Shown here: positions 52,445-63,026 of the stretch, piece by piece
How the letters are laid out: each line of letters opens with the position of its first letter
How positions within the stretch are numbered: position 1 is the stretch's first letter
Source of the DNA: Dromaius novaehollandiae
Taxonomy: Eukaryota > Chordata > Aves > Casuariiformes > Dromaiidae
DNA length: 64,000 bases
Direction of reading: 5' to 3'
Assembly: GCF_036370855.1 (NCBI RefSeq)
Contig: NC_088108.1
Span: 12,051,448 to 12,115,447 of the forward strand
Notes under the pieces: generated by a model
The model's input: the letters and a program-made list of their open reading frames with translations, nothing else
The model's database searches: none
Told to the model about the DNA's origin: nothing
Translations under genes and position numbers: made by a program

Positions 52445-53890
52445 CCCAAAAAACACCCTACTTTATAGCTGCTACTGGACAACTTAAGCTTAGGGTTTGA
52501 TACCGTAGTGGAGCATTGTTTGAGCATAGGAAGCGGAGAACTAAAGCAACTAAGAGAACAGGCGTTGCTGTCCTCAGATGGATCACAGGGGAATCAAATA
52601 CCAAAGTTAATAATGGAGATACTTGTCATGTGTTTAGAGAGAACAAGCAATAAGAAGAGATAGGACTGGAGACATATTATTACTCTGCTTAACTCTGTAC
52701 GCAGCTAGTTTAAAAAACTATGAGGAACAATTAAGGCTATGTTTACAGTTAAAAATCCGTATTTGTTTGCTGCCCCCATTTCCCAGCTTAACTGGCTGCT
52801 GCTAGCCAGGGAAGACAGCTCGGGTGTGAATGAGAACTCAGCCCAGCACATCCATTGCAGCAACAACTTTGATTCTAAATAGCAGTTTCCAGCACAGGAA
52901 GTCAATTAAGAGAGATGTCACCATTCCCTTTTCCTGACTTCTGGCCCTTTGGCACTTCAACCTTCCCTCTCCTCTGCCCCATAAGTACAGACAAGTGGTT
53001 GGCCAACAGCTACATACAGCGACTTCACTTTGCAGGTAAGAAATTCATGGAGTTCAGAAAGCAAATTTCAGCTGTTCTTAAGTGCAGGCAAAAGCTAATA
53101 AACGCTCAGAAAACTCAGCTCTGCCTTTACCCATTGCTTTGCTCAAAACGTGATTCTATCTAACCATGTCATTCAAAGAGACTTTTGTTAAGTACCAAGG
53201 GAAAAGTGGCTTCCTTTGGTGAGGGGAGGAAAACGCCTGTTGCTGCAAACTATCCATCAACTTAAAAATTCCAAGATGTACTGAAGCTCCCTAAATTTTA
53301 ATTCCCAACAGAGCCAGATAAGACCAGTGTTTTCTTGATAGGCACTCCTCCCATGTCAAAATCTACTTCCTGGTACAGTTTTACATCTACCCACCCACCA
53401 GGCTGGACAACAAATAAATGCCTGCCCTGTCTTTATTTGAGGAAGATTTTATTGTTCCTGCTTTTTTTGCATTTGGGGAAAGATACCCCTCCCTCTAACC
53501 AAGAAATAGCCATTTTGAAGTAAGACCTTAAAACTGATGATTTTGAAAGTTTTCCCTACTGCCATGCTGTTCTGCTCCTGCATTCCTGTGGTGCCAACAG
53601 ATGAAGTTGTAAGCCTGCTCGCCTCCCTGCATCTAATCCTGATACTACTCAGCAGCAGGGAAGGTGGGCAAATGTTCACTAGCAGTTGTTGGCAAAGAAA
53701 CACAGCAGGATTTAAACTGGATGACGCCACTGCATGTGTAAAACAACCATTTGAGCAAATGCTACTATAGCAGCATTTTTAACCAGTAAAACAGAATTTG
53801 TTGTTAACCTTTTGCTTCCTAGCTAGCCACAGTGATGAGCTATGATTAATTGTAGTTCTGCTTTTTTTTTAAACCAGCCTATTGATAATT

Positions 53891-53910
53891 AAAAAAAAAA
53901 AAAAAAAAAA
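53891..53910 (+). repeat. A20 homopolymer tract
   Basis: An uninterrupted run of 20 A. It is a simple repeat and no retroposed body was recognised. Confidence 0.9.
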
Positions 53911-55579
53911 GATTAATGCTTATAGCAGTTGATGTGACAGTCTTTTATATGTGACCACACTAACAAAAATAAATTGCGAAAGCCAAAGGGGAATGAGATT
54001 CTGCCTCATCCTGGTAAAATGTTCAAGGTCATTTTTCTTAAGATCATTTTCCGCATGATCTTCCTTCTCTTCCTTTCTGGCTCTACAGCCTCTTTCTGGC
54101 TTTAGCTAATATGCCCCACCCCAGAAGCTTCACAGTTCAACCACAGTCATTTTATAGCAGTCTAGGAATGTGCTGGATGAGGGAGACCATAACAGTAATT
54201 TGCCATACTCATTCATTGTTCAAGAGCTAGATCTCAGTCACTCACTGCATTATAAAAATAACTGGTCAACACCAACCCAATAACTGCTTTTCACCAGGTT
54301 CTCAGGTCTCCTTGCTTCTGACAGTTGTTTATACAAACTGTCTTTGACAAGAGCTCCCTCTCCTCAAACTGAGGCCTGTCATTTTTTAAAGCTATCAGCT
54401 GGGTATGGGGGAAGACTGAACGCTTAAAAAGTCTAAATCTTAGAGCAATACAGGCTAACCCACTTTTCTATGAGCTTAGAAAGAAACCACTATACATTTC
54501 AAAAATGTCTTCTAGTCTGAAATATCACTACCTATGGAAAGGGCACTCAGGCTTAGGAATGCAAATAAACTTTTTCCAGCCCTTCCTTGAAGATGATGGG
54601 GAAAGACACATCTGTGTCCTCGTTTCCTTGAGACTGCAGGCAAAAATCCCTCCTCACCTCTCATGACAGTACCATTGTCTTCACCTCTATTTTTTGTAAG
54701 GATAAGGTGAAGAAGATATAATACCCTAGTTATTCCAAAGGTGGCTAGTCCAACTGGGTCCTCAGTTTCATTTGTATCATTCCCTAACAGAACTTTCTGT
54801 ATGAAAAGGCCTTCCCTCCCTTCTCTCCATGTATCAGCACACTGCCAACCACCATTCTTTTATATGTTTAGCTACTGCAATTCACAAGGCCATATTTAAT
54901 TAAGAAATTGCCTTTCAGTAATGCTGTTACCTGCCTGGTGCATTTCACTGAAGCAGGACTTTTCCATTAGGAAATGTACACCAGAGCATTTTATATCTGT
55001 GTATTACCTCCCCACATTTCCAAGCAGTGCATTGGCTCCTAAGCACAGAATGTTACCTCTCCTTTTAGTTGGCTTAGTTCCTCCACCCCACTTTTGGATT
55101 GTGTGTTAGCGCTGGACCAAGCACCTTGAATAAGTAAATGGTACAAGCTCAGAGTCAAAAATTGTAACAGAAGCCTAGGCAAGGGTGCAGTGCTAAATGG
55201 CAGGCAGGCAAATGCATCAGAAGAACTCCTTCTCTAAAGGAAGAATTGTTTTACTCATTTCACTTCAGCTCAGCTGAAGATCAACAGTAGGTAGAATATT
55301 GAACAGCTCTAGACTTATAGACTGAAAATCAGATACCTGGAAATCAGGGAGATAGGATGCAGCAGGACTCTCTAAAATTCATAGCCATGCTCTCTTTTAG
55401 AGGGCAGCTCTTTGTAGAATTACCGTCATCTTCCCCACATTGCCTGATTGTCAGCTGACACTGACAAAACATGCCCTGCTGCAACAAGGACAGCAAAGCT
55501 AGCAGGATAGTGTTGACAGCTGATACTACAGGAAAAAAAAAAAAAAAAGTATTGAAAAATGAAGCTCTATTCCTCTTAC

Positions 55580-55709
55580 CTGCACACAGATGAACAAACA
55601 CATACATGATTGGTTGAGTCTGGATGGCAGAAATACATAGGACTGGATTTTCTGAGGAAGCAGTGCAATAAGAAACATGCCTTTTGTGAATGGAGTTGGA
55701 AGCAGTACA
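55580..55709 (-). other. candidate internal exon, 130 nt, minus strand
   Basis: On the minus strand a long pyrimidine tract (CTCTGTTCTTGCTTTCTAAG then TTTCAG) ends at 55,710, and the donor GTGCAG|GTAAGA follows 55,580. From the first base, 43 codons are open with one base left over. They read in part CTASNSIHKRHVSYCTASSE, then NPVLCISAIQTQPIMYVFVH. The alternating hydrophobic pattern and the cysteines could be an extracellular beta domain, but I recognise no family. A shorter alternative acceptor (CACTGCTTCCTCAG) lies inside it. It is on the same strand as the membrane-protein exons further right, but no phase chain to them was found. Confidence 0.25.
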
Positions 55710-57441
55710 CTGAAACTTAGAAAGCAAGAACAGAGCAACTGTGGACAGTTTTTTCCTTTAATCTGGCTGAAACCATTTTTTATTTTTCTAATGTTTTGTG
55801 AGAACAAAAACAGTCTTGGGGCAGAAAGACCAGGAGCAAAACTGATTTGGACAGAGCCACTCACTCCACTGAGACTGAGCAGAGGAACATAAAACACTTT
55901 TTCCAGGGGAACCTTTGCACTTCATTTTAGCTGTGCATCCAAGTCTAGAGGTTGGTAAAGGATCAAAAAACCCATATCACTTCAAATTTGCATTCCTTTT
56001 GCAGAGACAAGCTAGAAAAAATATTTATTGAGCAATGAAGTACATTCTCCCGCTTTACCTACTCTACCTGGCCTTGCATGAAGCTCAGCTAGATAAAAAT
56101 TATTTCAGAACTGAACATCAAGCCTTCAAAAATATGAGATGTGTTCCCTAATCACAAGGATTTTTGCTTAAATACGAATTTGTATTTGGTTTTGGGTTTT
56201 TGATCTTTAGGGTTCAAATCTGTTCTCTCACCATAACTCTGAGAAGCTTGAGTTTCATTCCTCATATTTAAGTTCAATTTTGCTGACTTTGAAAGCCTTC
56301 TGAAAAACAGACAGAGGAAAAAGTACCAGATATTGCCACAGTTGCCTGTGGTGTAATGTAGCCATTTCATGTTGCTTTAAAGCTTTCAAAAATCTCTTCA
56401 ATTCTCTCTTCTTACATTACAAAATGTGGTTACAAGTGTGGATTTCAGAGGGAACAGAAAGTAAGACCCACTCTCTGCCATCAGATATGGTGTAGGCTCT
56501 GGGTGACGTGATGAAAGAGTGTACTGGTGCTGAAGCCCTCTCAGAGCTCCCATCTCTTAAGATGACTGCATCCAGTCTTGGACACAGGTACAATGAGGCA
56601 GATTGCTTTGCTTTGTATTTGTTTAATCGTTGTGAAGATAAGGAGAGATGTTCCACTGAGAGCTCTTTTGTTTCATTCCATATCAGTTTGATAGAAGAGA
56701 GAGCAGACCTAAAGCCACAAGCAATGGTTTGTATATCTTGTAAGTCTTCTAAAGCCTTGTCATCATATGCTGTATTATGTTGTCTTTTTTACAGAGTGAC
56801 CAGTGCTCTGTTGTACAGTATCTGCGTTCTTATGACTTGATGAACCACACTGTAAAAGGTAAAAATCAATAAAGTTCTCCAGAAACCAAAACCACTGAGG
56901 GAAAAATGTTTTCCTGCAGCACCATCTTGTGGTCCCTGATGTTAGTACTGAAGGTCTCTCTGGGACTGGAAGGTCTCTTCTGCTGGCCTGGCCCACAAAT
57001 GGAGCTGAGAAACAGCACGCCATGCAAGACAGCTTCTGTCACTAATCACAAAGGCTCTGGGGGCCTTGTAGGGATGCTTATGCTTCTCCTGGCTGACCTG
57101 GCCCCTAATCCAGTTCTTCGAAGGGATAGAACAGACAAAGGGAAACTGAGTGTGGCTCAAACACATAGCTTGGTACACAAGATATATACCAGCAGTTTAG
57201 GCACTTGGGAAAACATATGTTCCAGGTAGGCCTGGAGTAACCCCACATTGAAATTGTTCTGTAGTACACTGGGGTCCAGGAGATCAAACCCAAAAAGATA
57301 AAGTCATAATCAGACAGATTATACAGAAATAAGAGTAGTCGAACTTTTAATTTGCTGAATATTTACTAGTAGAAGTAAGCAGTCGATCAAAATGTCTGCT
57401 TTCATGTGATGAAGTCAATATAGATACCATCATTCTCAGAC
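55710..57441. other. non-coding stretch, nothing recognised
   Basis: Frames up to 110 codons occur on both strands and overlap antisense; none shows a family motif. GGTTCAAATCT near 56,212 resembles a pol III B-box, but no tRNA fold surrounds it. Confidence 0.4.
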
Positions 57442-57576
57442 CTGTGAATATCAGCGATGTAACCTTAAGGTGACAATCCTGACCCTCAGTAATAATGAAA
57501 TGGACATTATGACATTTTTGGCACAACTGGCAGTTATTATGCAATACTGATGCTGGACAGCTATCGATCCAATGAA
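57442..57576 (-). CDS. cysteine-rich candidate exon B, unidentified
   Basis: On the minus strand the acceptor CTATACTAATTTGACAG ends at 57,577. The following frame reads HWIDSCPASVLHNNCQLCQK and then CHNVHFIITEGQDCHLK. Cysteine spacing is C-x8-C-x2-C-x2-C-x12-C. Possible donors are AAG|GTTACA (exon end 57,464) and CACAG|GTCTGA (exon end 57,442); both are weak. The frame otherwise stays open to a stop at 57,347. The pattern I-(D/T)-(S/T)-C, then C-x2-C-Q, then a later C, also appears in the segment at 58.3 kb, so the two may be copies of one exon. The spacing suggests a disulfide-rich extracellular module or a metal-binding knuckle. The family is not recognised. Confidence 0.3.
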
Positions 57577-58228
57577 CTGTCAAATTAGTATAGAACTTAA
57601 GATTTAAAATGAGATGTTTTGACTTCTCCAATCAAAATGCAAAACTTCTGGCTCTTTAGAACATCTTTACAATGTAGCTGCTACATGGAAAGGGGTAGGG
57701 CCTAGTCAATGCACTGTGCTCTTGCCTGTTCCCTCAGTAGGGATAACATAAGCCTTGCTGTGTCCTTTTTTTATCTTCCCTTCTCCTCTTACAGTGCATA
57801 TATTTTGCTTATGCTCATTTTCATCTGATGCTGCCACTGTTACTGCAGATGCACTGATTGCTTGCTGTTAAATATAGTTGTTTCATCAGCATGTCTCCCT
57901 TTGTCAGAATGTTACACAATATTGAAAGCAGTTGTGCTGTCAATGACATGTAAACAAAAGGAATTTATTACCCTTCAATCAAAATAATGAAGCACCATAT
58001 GAAAGCCTAACTTTCTCCAGAGCACAACTCTTTCTTTATAATCACCAGCCATGAGGATCTATGCGGTTTGTCACATGCAGATTTCAGCTGTGACAGTGCC
58101 CCCAAATTCATGTAGCAGGAAATTGTTTTCATCTTTGTCAATATGCCTATAGACACACTTCACAATTCATAAAAATAACATCAAGCACCAGCAAACACAC
58201 ACCAGATTTGGAAGGCAAACAGCCTTAT

Positions 58229-58438
58229 TCAGTCTCCATCATTCTGCGCCTCCTCATCAAAAACATCACAGATTCTTTTGCTTACAAAATTAATACCTAA
58301 ATCATGTCTGATATGATGGTACTGGCAATGATTGCAATGTTGAGCTCTAAAGCTTTCGCATGTAGTTATATTTGACCACCAGTAACATCTCTGACAATTT
58401 CTCGAGACATACTCCACCCCATTACACTTGGGTCTTAA
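58229..58438 (-). CDS. cysteine-rich candidate exon A with stop, unidentified
   Basis: The minus-strand frame is open from about 58,450 to a TGA at 58,229. It contains KCNGVEYVSRNCQRCYWWSN, then ITTCESFRAQHCNHCQYHH, and ends RICDVFDEEAQNDGD. Cysteine spacing is C-x9-C-x2-C-x8-C-x7-C-x2-C-x18-C, with one N-glycosylation sequon (NIT). The acceptor is not fixed: AG dinucleotides at several points fit, but none gives the phase left by the 59.5-kb exon. An internal donor (GATTTAG|GTATTA) is possible. AATAAA on the minus strand lies about 260 bases beyond the stop (TTTATT on the plus strand near 57,963). The first C-x9-C-x2-C part recalls the hinge of IZUMO-type sperm proteins, but this is a guess from spacing only. 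Confidence 0.3.
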   Translation of the reverse strand, partial: LRPKCNGVEYVSRNCQRCYWWSNITTCESFRAQHCNHCQYHHIRHDLGINFVSKRICDVFDEEAQNDGD

Positions 58439-59271
58439 GCGATGTCTATTTTAGGATTGATGTAACTAAGACAAAATTTTATTAAATAGGGAATCCTGCA
58501 AGTACAGAGTTTCTAAGAATCACTCATAATATTTATTCTCTAGGTTAGCAGTAAAGCTCCATTCCTCCCAGTTCTAATTCTTGAAAATTATGCTACATGG
58601 ATTTCACAGACCCAAAGAAAAAGAACCAGTGATTGCATCATTATGAGTGATATTGATTTCCATTGACATTCTCTAATGCAACTGCCCAACAGATTGCCTA
58701 AAGCCTCTGCAGCCTGGTAAAGGATTAGCCATTTACCTCATTAATATTAGTAGTACCACTCTGCTATGGTGGCATCCAATACTGAAGCAAAGTAAGCTTG
58801 CCACTCACTACTGATTTAATGAATGACAACTACCTTCTCTTAATCCAGACAATATTCTAAGATTGACCTATCAACTGGGACAGTCACTTAACTAGTATCC
58901 TTATTTGCCCTCCACTGGGATGCTATATTAATAATAGAAGACTGGCTTCAGCATTCAGGAACTGCCAAAAGCAATTTCTGCCTTTTAGCATTACTTGTCT
59001 TTTACAGAAGATATGGTGCAAGTATGAAGAACTAAGAATGAAGAACTTCTTAGTGCAAAAATCAATAGCAATATCAAAGGGTGACAATGTTATATTCATT
59101 TGACACTAGAAAAAATGCCTCATTTTCTAGGGTGTACTCAAGTAAGCCTGGTGTCCTTGTCCTGCTTGAGGTCTTCAAGATCAGCTGGATGTTCCTCTAC
59201 ACCAAAAAGAAAAAACACACGCTAAACATGGGTCTAATTAGTTTTAGGGACCTGTTTACAATTTTGCCAAA
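58439..59271. other. non-coding stretch between minus-strand candidate exons
   Basis: No additional segment with good splice borders and a compatible open frame was found here. It is probably intronic or 3' flanking sequence. Confidence 0.4.
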
Positions 59272-59363
59272 TTAATATTGGCCATAGCTTGCTCTGGTGC
59301 CATTCAGCATCTCAGGACAGGAATCAAATTCTTGCAGACTCATTATGTCTCTCATAGCTGAAA
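59272..59363 (-). CDS. candidate C-terminal exon of a membrane protein
   Basis: Two minus-strand acceptors six bases apart (CACCCTCAG and CAGTTTCAG) both give the phase left open by the exon ending at 59,530. The frame then runs about 28-30 codons, AMRDIMSLQEFDSCPEMLNG and then TRASYGQY, to a TAA at 59,272. With the two exons upstream it completes an intracellular tail of roughly 80-85 residues. The stop, the phase agreement and the protein-like composition support it. No polyadenylation signal lies very close, and the cysteine-rich segment at 58.3 kb is a possible alternative end. The family is not recognised. Confidence 0.35.
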
Positions 59364-59529
59364 CTGAGGGTGATCCCTGATAAACAGTGCATTTTGACAA
59401 AATCTGCCAGACTGGGGGCCAACAGATATTTAGTATTGTATACATCTACTACTTTATATAGAATTGATGGTAAAACAACAATACTAAACTGAAAGGACAA
59501 AAGGATACTTCAAGAACAGTTTAGTTTAC

Positions 59530-59672
59530 CTTTCTTCTTGCTCTTACGGTCCTTGGAGATTTTCTTAAGTAAATCCGATAAAAAGCCATGATTATTTTCA
59601 CTACGCGCTCTTTTCTTCTGCACAATTTGTTCTACTTCTTTACTCGCACTTCGTAGAGGATTGAAACATTGA
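59530..59672 (-). CDS. candidate cytoplasmic-tail exon of a membrane protein
   Basis: A 143-base minus-strand segment with acceptor TTTTAATACATTGCAG and donor AAAG|GTAAAC. It takes the two bases left by the transmembrane exon at 62.9 kb and stays open throughout, reading QCFNPLRSASKEVEQIVQKK, then RARSENNHGFLSDLLKKISK and DRKSKKK. The tail is strongly basic and partly helical, typical of sequence on the cytosolic side of a membrane helix. It holds six CpGs in 143 bases in an otherwise CpG-poor region, all in arginine, alanine or serine codons or at codon junctions, which fits selection on a coding sequence. The product is not recognised. Confidence 0.5.
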
Positions 59673-62600
59673 CTGCAATGTATTAAAACAACAGCTGAAA
59701 TCGACCAATTTCCTAAGGAAGAATTTTCCTCTACACTTTAGCCGCGAAATCCTAGCTCCAGTGAAGAAAAGGGCAAAGCTACATCACAAGATTTCATCAC
59801 TAGAATATAGATTGAGGCTAGGAAAAGCATTTGGATAAGCATTTCCTATCTCTTATATTTTCTTCATGAGTTTCAGCGGACTCGGTGATTCTTAACTATA
59901 CAACTGTGACCACAAAATTCCCTAGGAGTCAGTCAACCAAAATCTGTGGTCTGCTTCTCACAGCTGTACTAGAAATTCAGCAGAATGAAATGAAGGCTTT
60001 TCAGGTTTATACTCTCTTTAAAAATCTACACAATACTATTCAAATACAGCACTAGTTATGTGTACCTCTATGTTTTCCTACCCATTGGCGTCTTATCCTA
60101 CTCATCTTGGCATGGTGAGGTTAATGAAGACAAGTCACTGACAAAACAGTGAGAGAAAGAGGGTAAGAGAGCATAGTGATGGACCTAACAAAATCAAAGG
60201 ACAATGGAGCTCAAGAAGAGAGACATTATGGTGACAGCACACAAGAGGAGCTGGTGATTTGCAGGAAATGGGTAGAATTAACACACGTAGATTCTGCTTC
60301 CTGCATGAACAATTCTATGGAGAGAATGCAAAACAGTGAGTTCATTAGTGAGGAAGTAAAGTCACAAAGCCTCGCTGACTGAAATTACTAGTACTGATTA
60401 AAGTGTGGCAAAGGGAAGAGTACTCAGAGTATGGTTGAACTGCTGTAACTCAGTCTGTGGAAAGGAAATAAACAGCTCCCTCTATCTATTTTACAGGATT
60501 TTACATGGCACAAATGCCTGCAAAGCCCTTCCATGGCTAGTAGCCTGGCTTTAGACTGGTTCTTCACAGACTGTTATGGGAAAATCTTGGAATTTGTTCT
60601 AGAAGAAGCACAGTGCAACTCACCAGTTGTCCAAAATTTCATCAGCAGAAACTGTCGCATTTTTTGACAGTTCTACAGAACAATCCTTACTTCTGTGCAT
60701 GTTCTTTGCAGTGGTTTTGACATCATATTTAGGTTCATCATACAGTGTTACTACAACACATACACACAATACATACAATGCTACTACATACATACAATAT
60801 TACTAACGAAAGCAACAGAATTTCCTCCTAGATAGAAGGTCTTGGGCTCATTAAAGGAATGCTTTTCAAAGCCATATCCTCTACCAACAGTCTCTAAAAC
60901 TGGTAAAATTCGATTGAAGTTACTACGTTACAGGATTGCTTCTTTCCTAGAACACAAACATACAATGCTGGAAATTAAAACCATTTAGCATCTGGTTAAT
61001 CACTGCGCTAAAAAAAAAAAACCAGAAAAACAAAAAACAAGTCATAGCAGAACAGCAATATTCCTGATTTCACTGCCTATGAAAAAAACACAAAAATGAT
61101 CATTTAAACATTATTGTGAATTTTCTCAAAATGAATACATATTAATTCGTTTTCCAGAAAATTTATGATAATTTCATGCTAATTCTTTGCATCCTGTTTT
61201 CAGAGTCACTGATGACTCAGTGAGGCTATCTGTATGCTGAACATCAGCTGCTGAACACACTGTAAGATTTAATGTGGAGATCTGCACAGCAGGTTTTGTC
61301 TAAATGTGGAACTCCATAGCAAGTGGCCATCTGCTAGGCAGCCACATTAGTAAAGTGTACGGGTGTGTGCATGCACATGTACATGATCCCACACAGCTAA
61401 TATCTCAGTAAAGCAGAAGTTTAGCACTTGGGGAAAAGTAAAACCTTCAGGAAAAAGAAATTCTGTTACATTAACCAAGTTATAGCATTAGCTAGTCAAT
61501 ATGAACTATCGCCTTAGAAAAATAAAGTACAATTACGTCAGTACATTCCATCTTAGTTTAATGATTTTGATATTGTGGACCTTACATTTTTCCCCATTAT
61601 CATAAGAGCATATACACATGCTGAAACTCTTAGTATTGTCAAGTGCTATACTGCTTTCATTGCATTCACAGGCTTTAATGTGCCTCACACATCAAAAACC
61701 CACTGCACATTAGCAGCATTAGATATTTATTCACTTTTCTCCATATGGTCCTAGCCTGTGTCTCTCACTCTTTTCAGGCCCACTACTTTATTGTTCAGTG
61801 CTGTCTCTTACTGAATAATTCCAGGTATATTCCACAGAGAAACACATCTCTACTTGTTCTTTACACACTGCTTTTTCTCATTCATTTGTTCCCTATTATC
61901 TTTCAGGTAATTCCTGGTTGCACACATCATTTCCTGTGCAGCAGTGAGAATTATTTACCATAGGTAATGTTGTGCTTTTGTAGAAGCACCTTCTAAGGCA
62001 GTGGTGAAGGAACAGATTTTGTCTCTCTTCTCTCTGTGATTTTGAGAGATAAGGCAAGTGGCAGGAAGTTTTCTCATTTGTTTCTGTTTAACCTTATGTT
62101 ACAAAGTGAGATGACCTTTTCCCCAAATTGTTCCTTTTCTTCTTTATAGATACTCTGGATTTTCTTTGCGCTTAGGTCAATGTGTCCTAACAACCTATTC
62201 TGGATAGAACAGGATAGGCTGCATGCTTTGCTACCCCACAGGGTATGAGGTGTGCGGTGTTACAGGCTGCCCTATATCTTCATTTGGTCTTAGTCTCATT
62301 TGCTACCTTTTGCTCACAACTGGTACTTGATGGTATCACCTTACTGCGGAAGAGTGAAGAAATGGAGACAAAGTGCTTTAACACACATGAATGTACAGGA
62401 AGATATGGAAGACAACTTTGTCTTTGGTGAGAAGCAAGGGTGGAGAGTGGGTGTAAGAAAACTGCAGAAGCAAGGGAGCAAAAACCTGGTCTTTCACACC
62501 TCAGCATATTTGCCCAGGATAGGATCCACTTCTCACAGAGCACAGCTCAAGCCTAGGCACCACTTCAAGCCCCACTCAGATCTTAATGTGTAGACTTCTT

Positions 62601-62929
62601 TGCTAACCTGCAGCCAGTCTGCCTTCAAGTTTTATATGCGACTTCCCAAGCAGACAGTTGCAGGATCAAGTTCAAGCTCCTTATAGCTGAGTCTTTGGAA
62701 TGACTACTGGGGTATTAAACACACATCTTTTTTCACTCAAGCCATATTGACTCTACATTTTATGTAGCTTCAAAATAAAAGGACTCATTTTTGATCTTTG
62801 CATGTTAGTTTCTTGCCTTTCTTCTAATCTTCTCTCCTCTCACTGACTTTAAGCATGTCAATTGTCCAAATTTTTTCTGTTTAGAAACAGTGCATCATGA
62901 ATTTGATCTGATCATACAGTAATTCTTAC
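59673..62929. other. probable intron of the minus-strand membrane-protein gene
   Basis: This lies between the transmembrane and tail exons. No other exon of fitting phase was found. It includes an ACATACAAT-type low-complexity stretch at about 60750-60805 and an A12 run at 61010-61021. The open frames here have no coding features. Confidence 0.4.
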
Positions 62930-63026
62930 CTCCTCTGCAAACAGGCACAGCAACAAAATGGTAGAAGCCCCAAAATAAAAAGTCCTCCTGCTCCAAGCAC
63001 AAACAATCGAAACGTCAGCTGCAGAT
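62930..63026 (-). CDS. candidate transmembrane exon of a single-pass membrane protein
   Basis: A 97-base minus-strand segment with acceptor CTTCTACTGATTCTACAG and a strong donor (GAGGAG|GTAAGA). In the open phase it encodes LQLTFRLFVLGAGGLFILGL followed by LPFCCCACLQR. That is a hydrophobic helix of about 20-22 residues ending in a cluster of four cysteines and then arginine. The Cys cluster at the cytosolic border is a likely palmitoylation site, and the basic residues after it (continued in the next exon) predict a cytosolic C-terminus. The exon begins in phase 1, so an upstream exon is required; it is not in the window up to 64,000, so the gene is cut by the window end. I could not identify the family. 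Confidence 0.5.

Larger units (their letters stand above)
50441..55579. other. gene-poor stretch with A-tracts and one possible mini-exon
   Basis: No named gene. A 45-base segment at 52991-53035 sits between a pyrimidine-rich acceptor (CTCTCCTCTGCCCCATAAGTACAG) and a consensus donor (TTTGCAG|GTAAGA); it is open in more than one frame, so coding is undecided. A-tracts lie at 52425-52444, 53891-53910 and 55533-55548. Confidence 0.4.

Noticed and set aside
53036..53163. 82-codon plus-strand frame at 52915-53163 read straight through the donor at 53,036
   Set aside because: The strong GTAAGA donor inside it and the lack of any motif make an intact single-exon gene unlikely. At most the short segment before the donor is an exon.
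55344..55897. Minus-strand frames of 123 and 127 codons
   Set aside because: They overlap each other in different frames and run into a poly-Phe stretch from the A-tract at 55,533. Only the 130-base segment with splice borders was kept as a candidate.
56205..56225. GGTTCAAATCT, similar to a pol III B-box
   Set aside because: No A-box at the right distance and no cloverleaf can be drawn, so it is not a tRNA gene.
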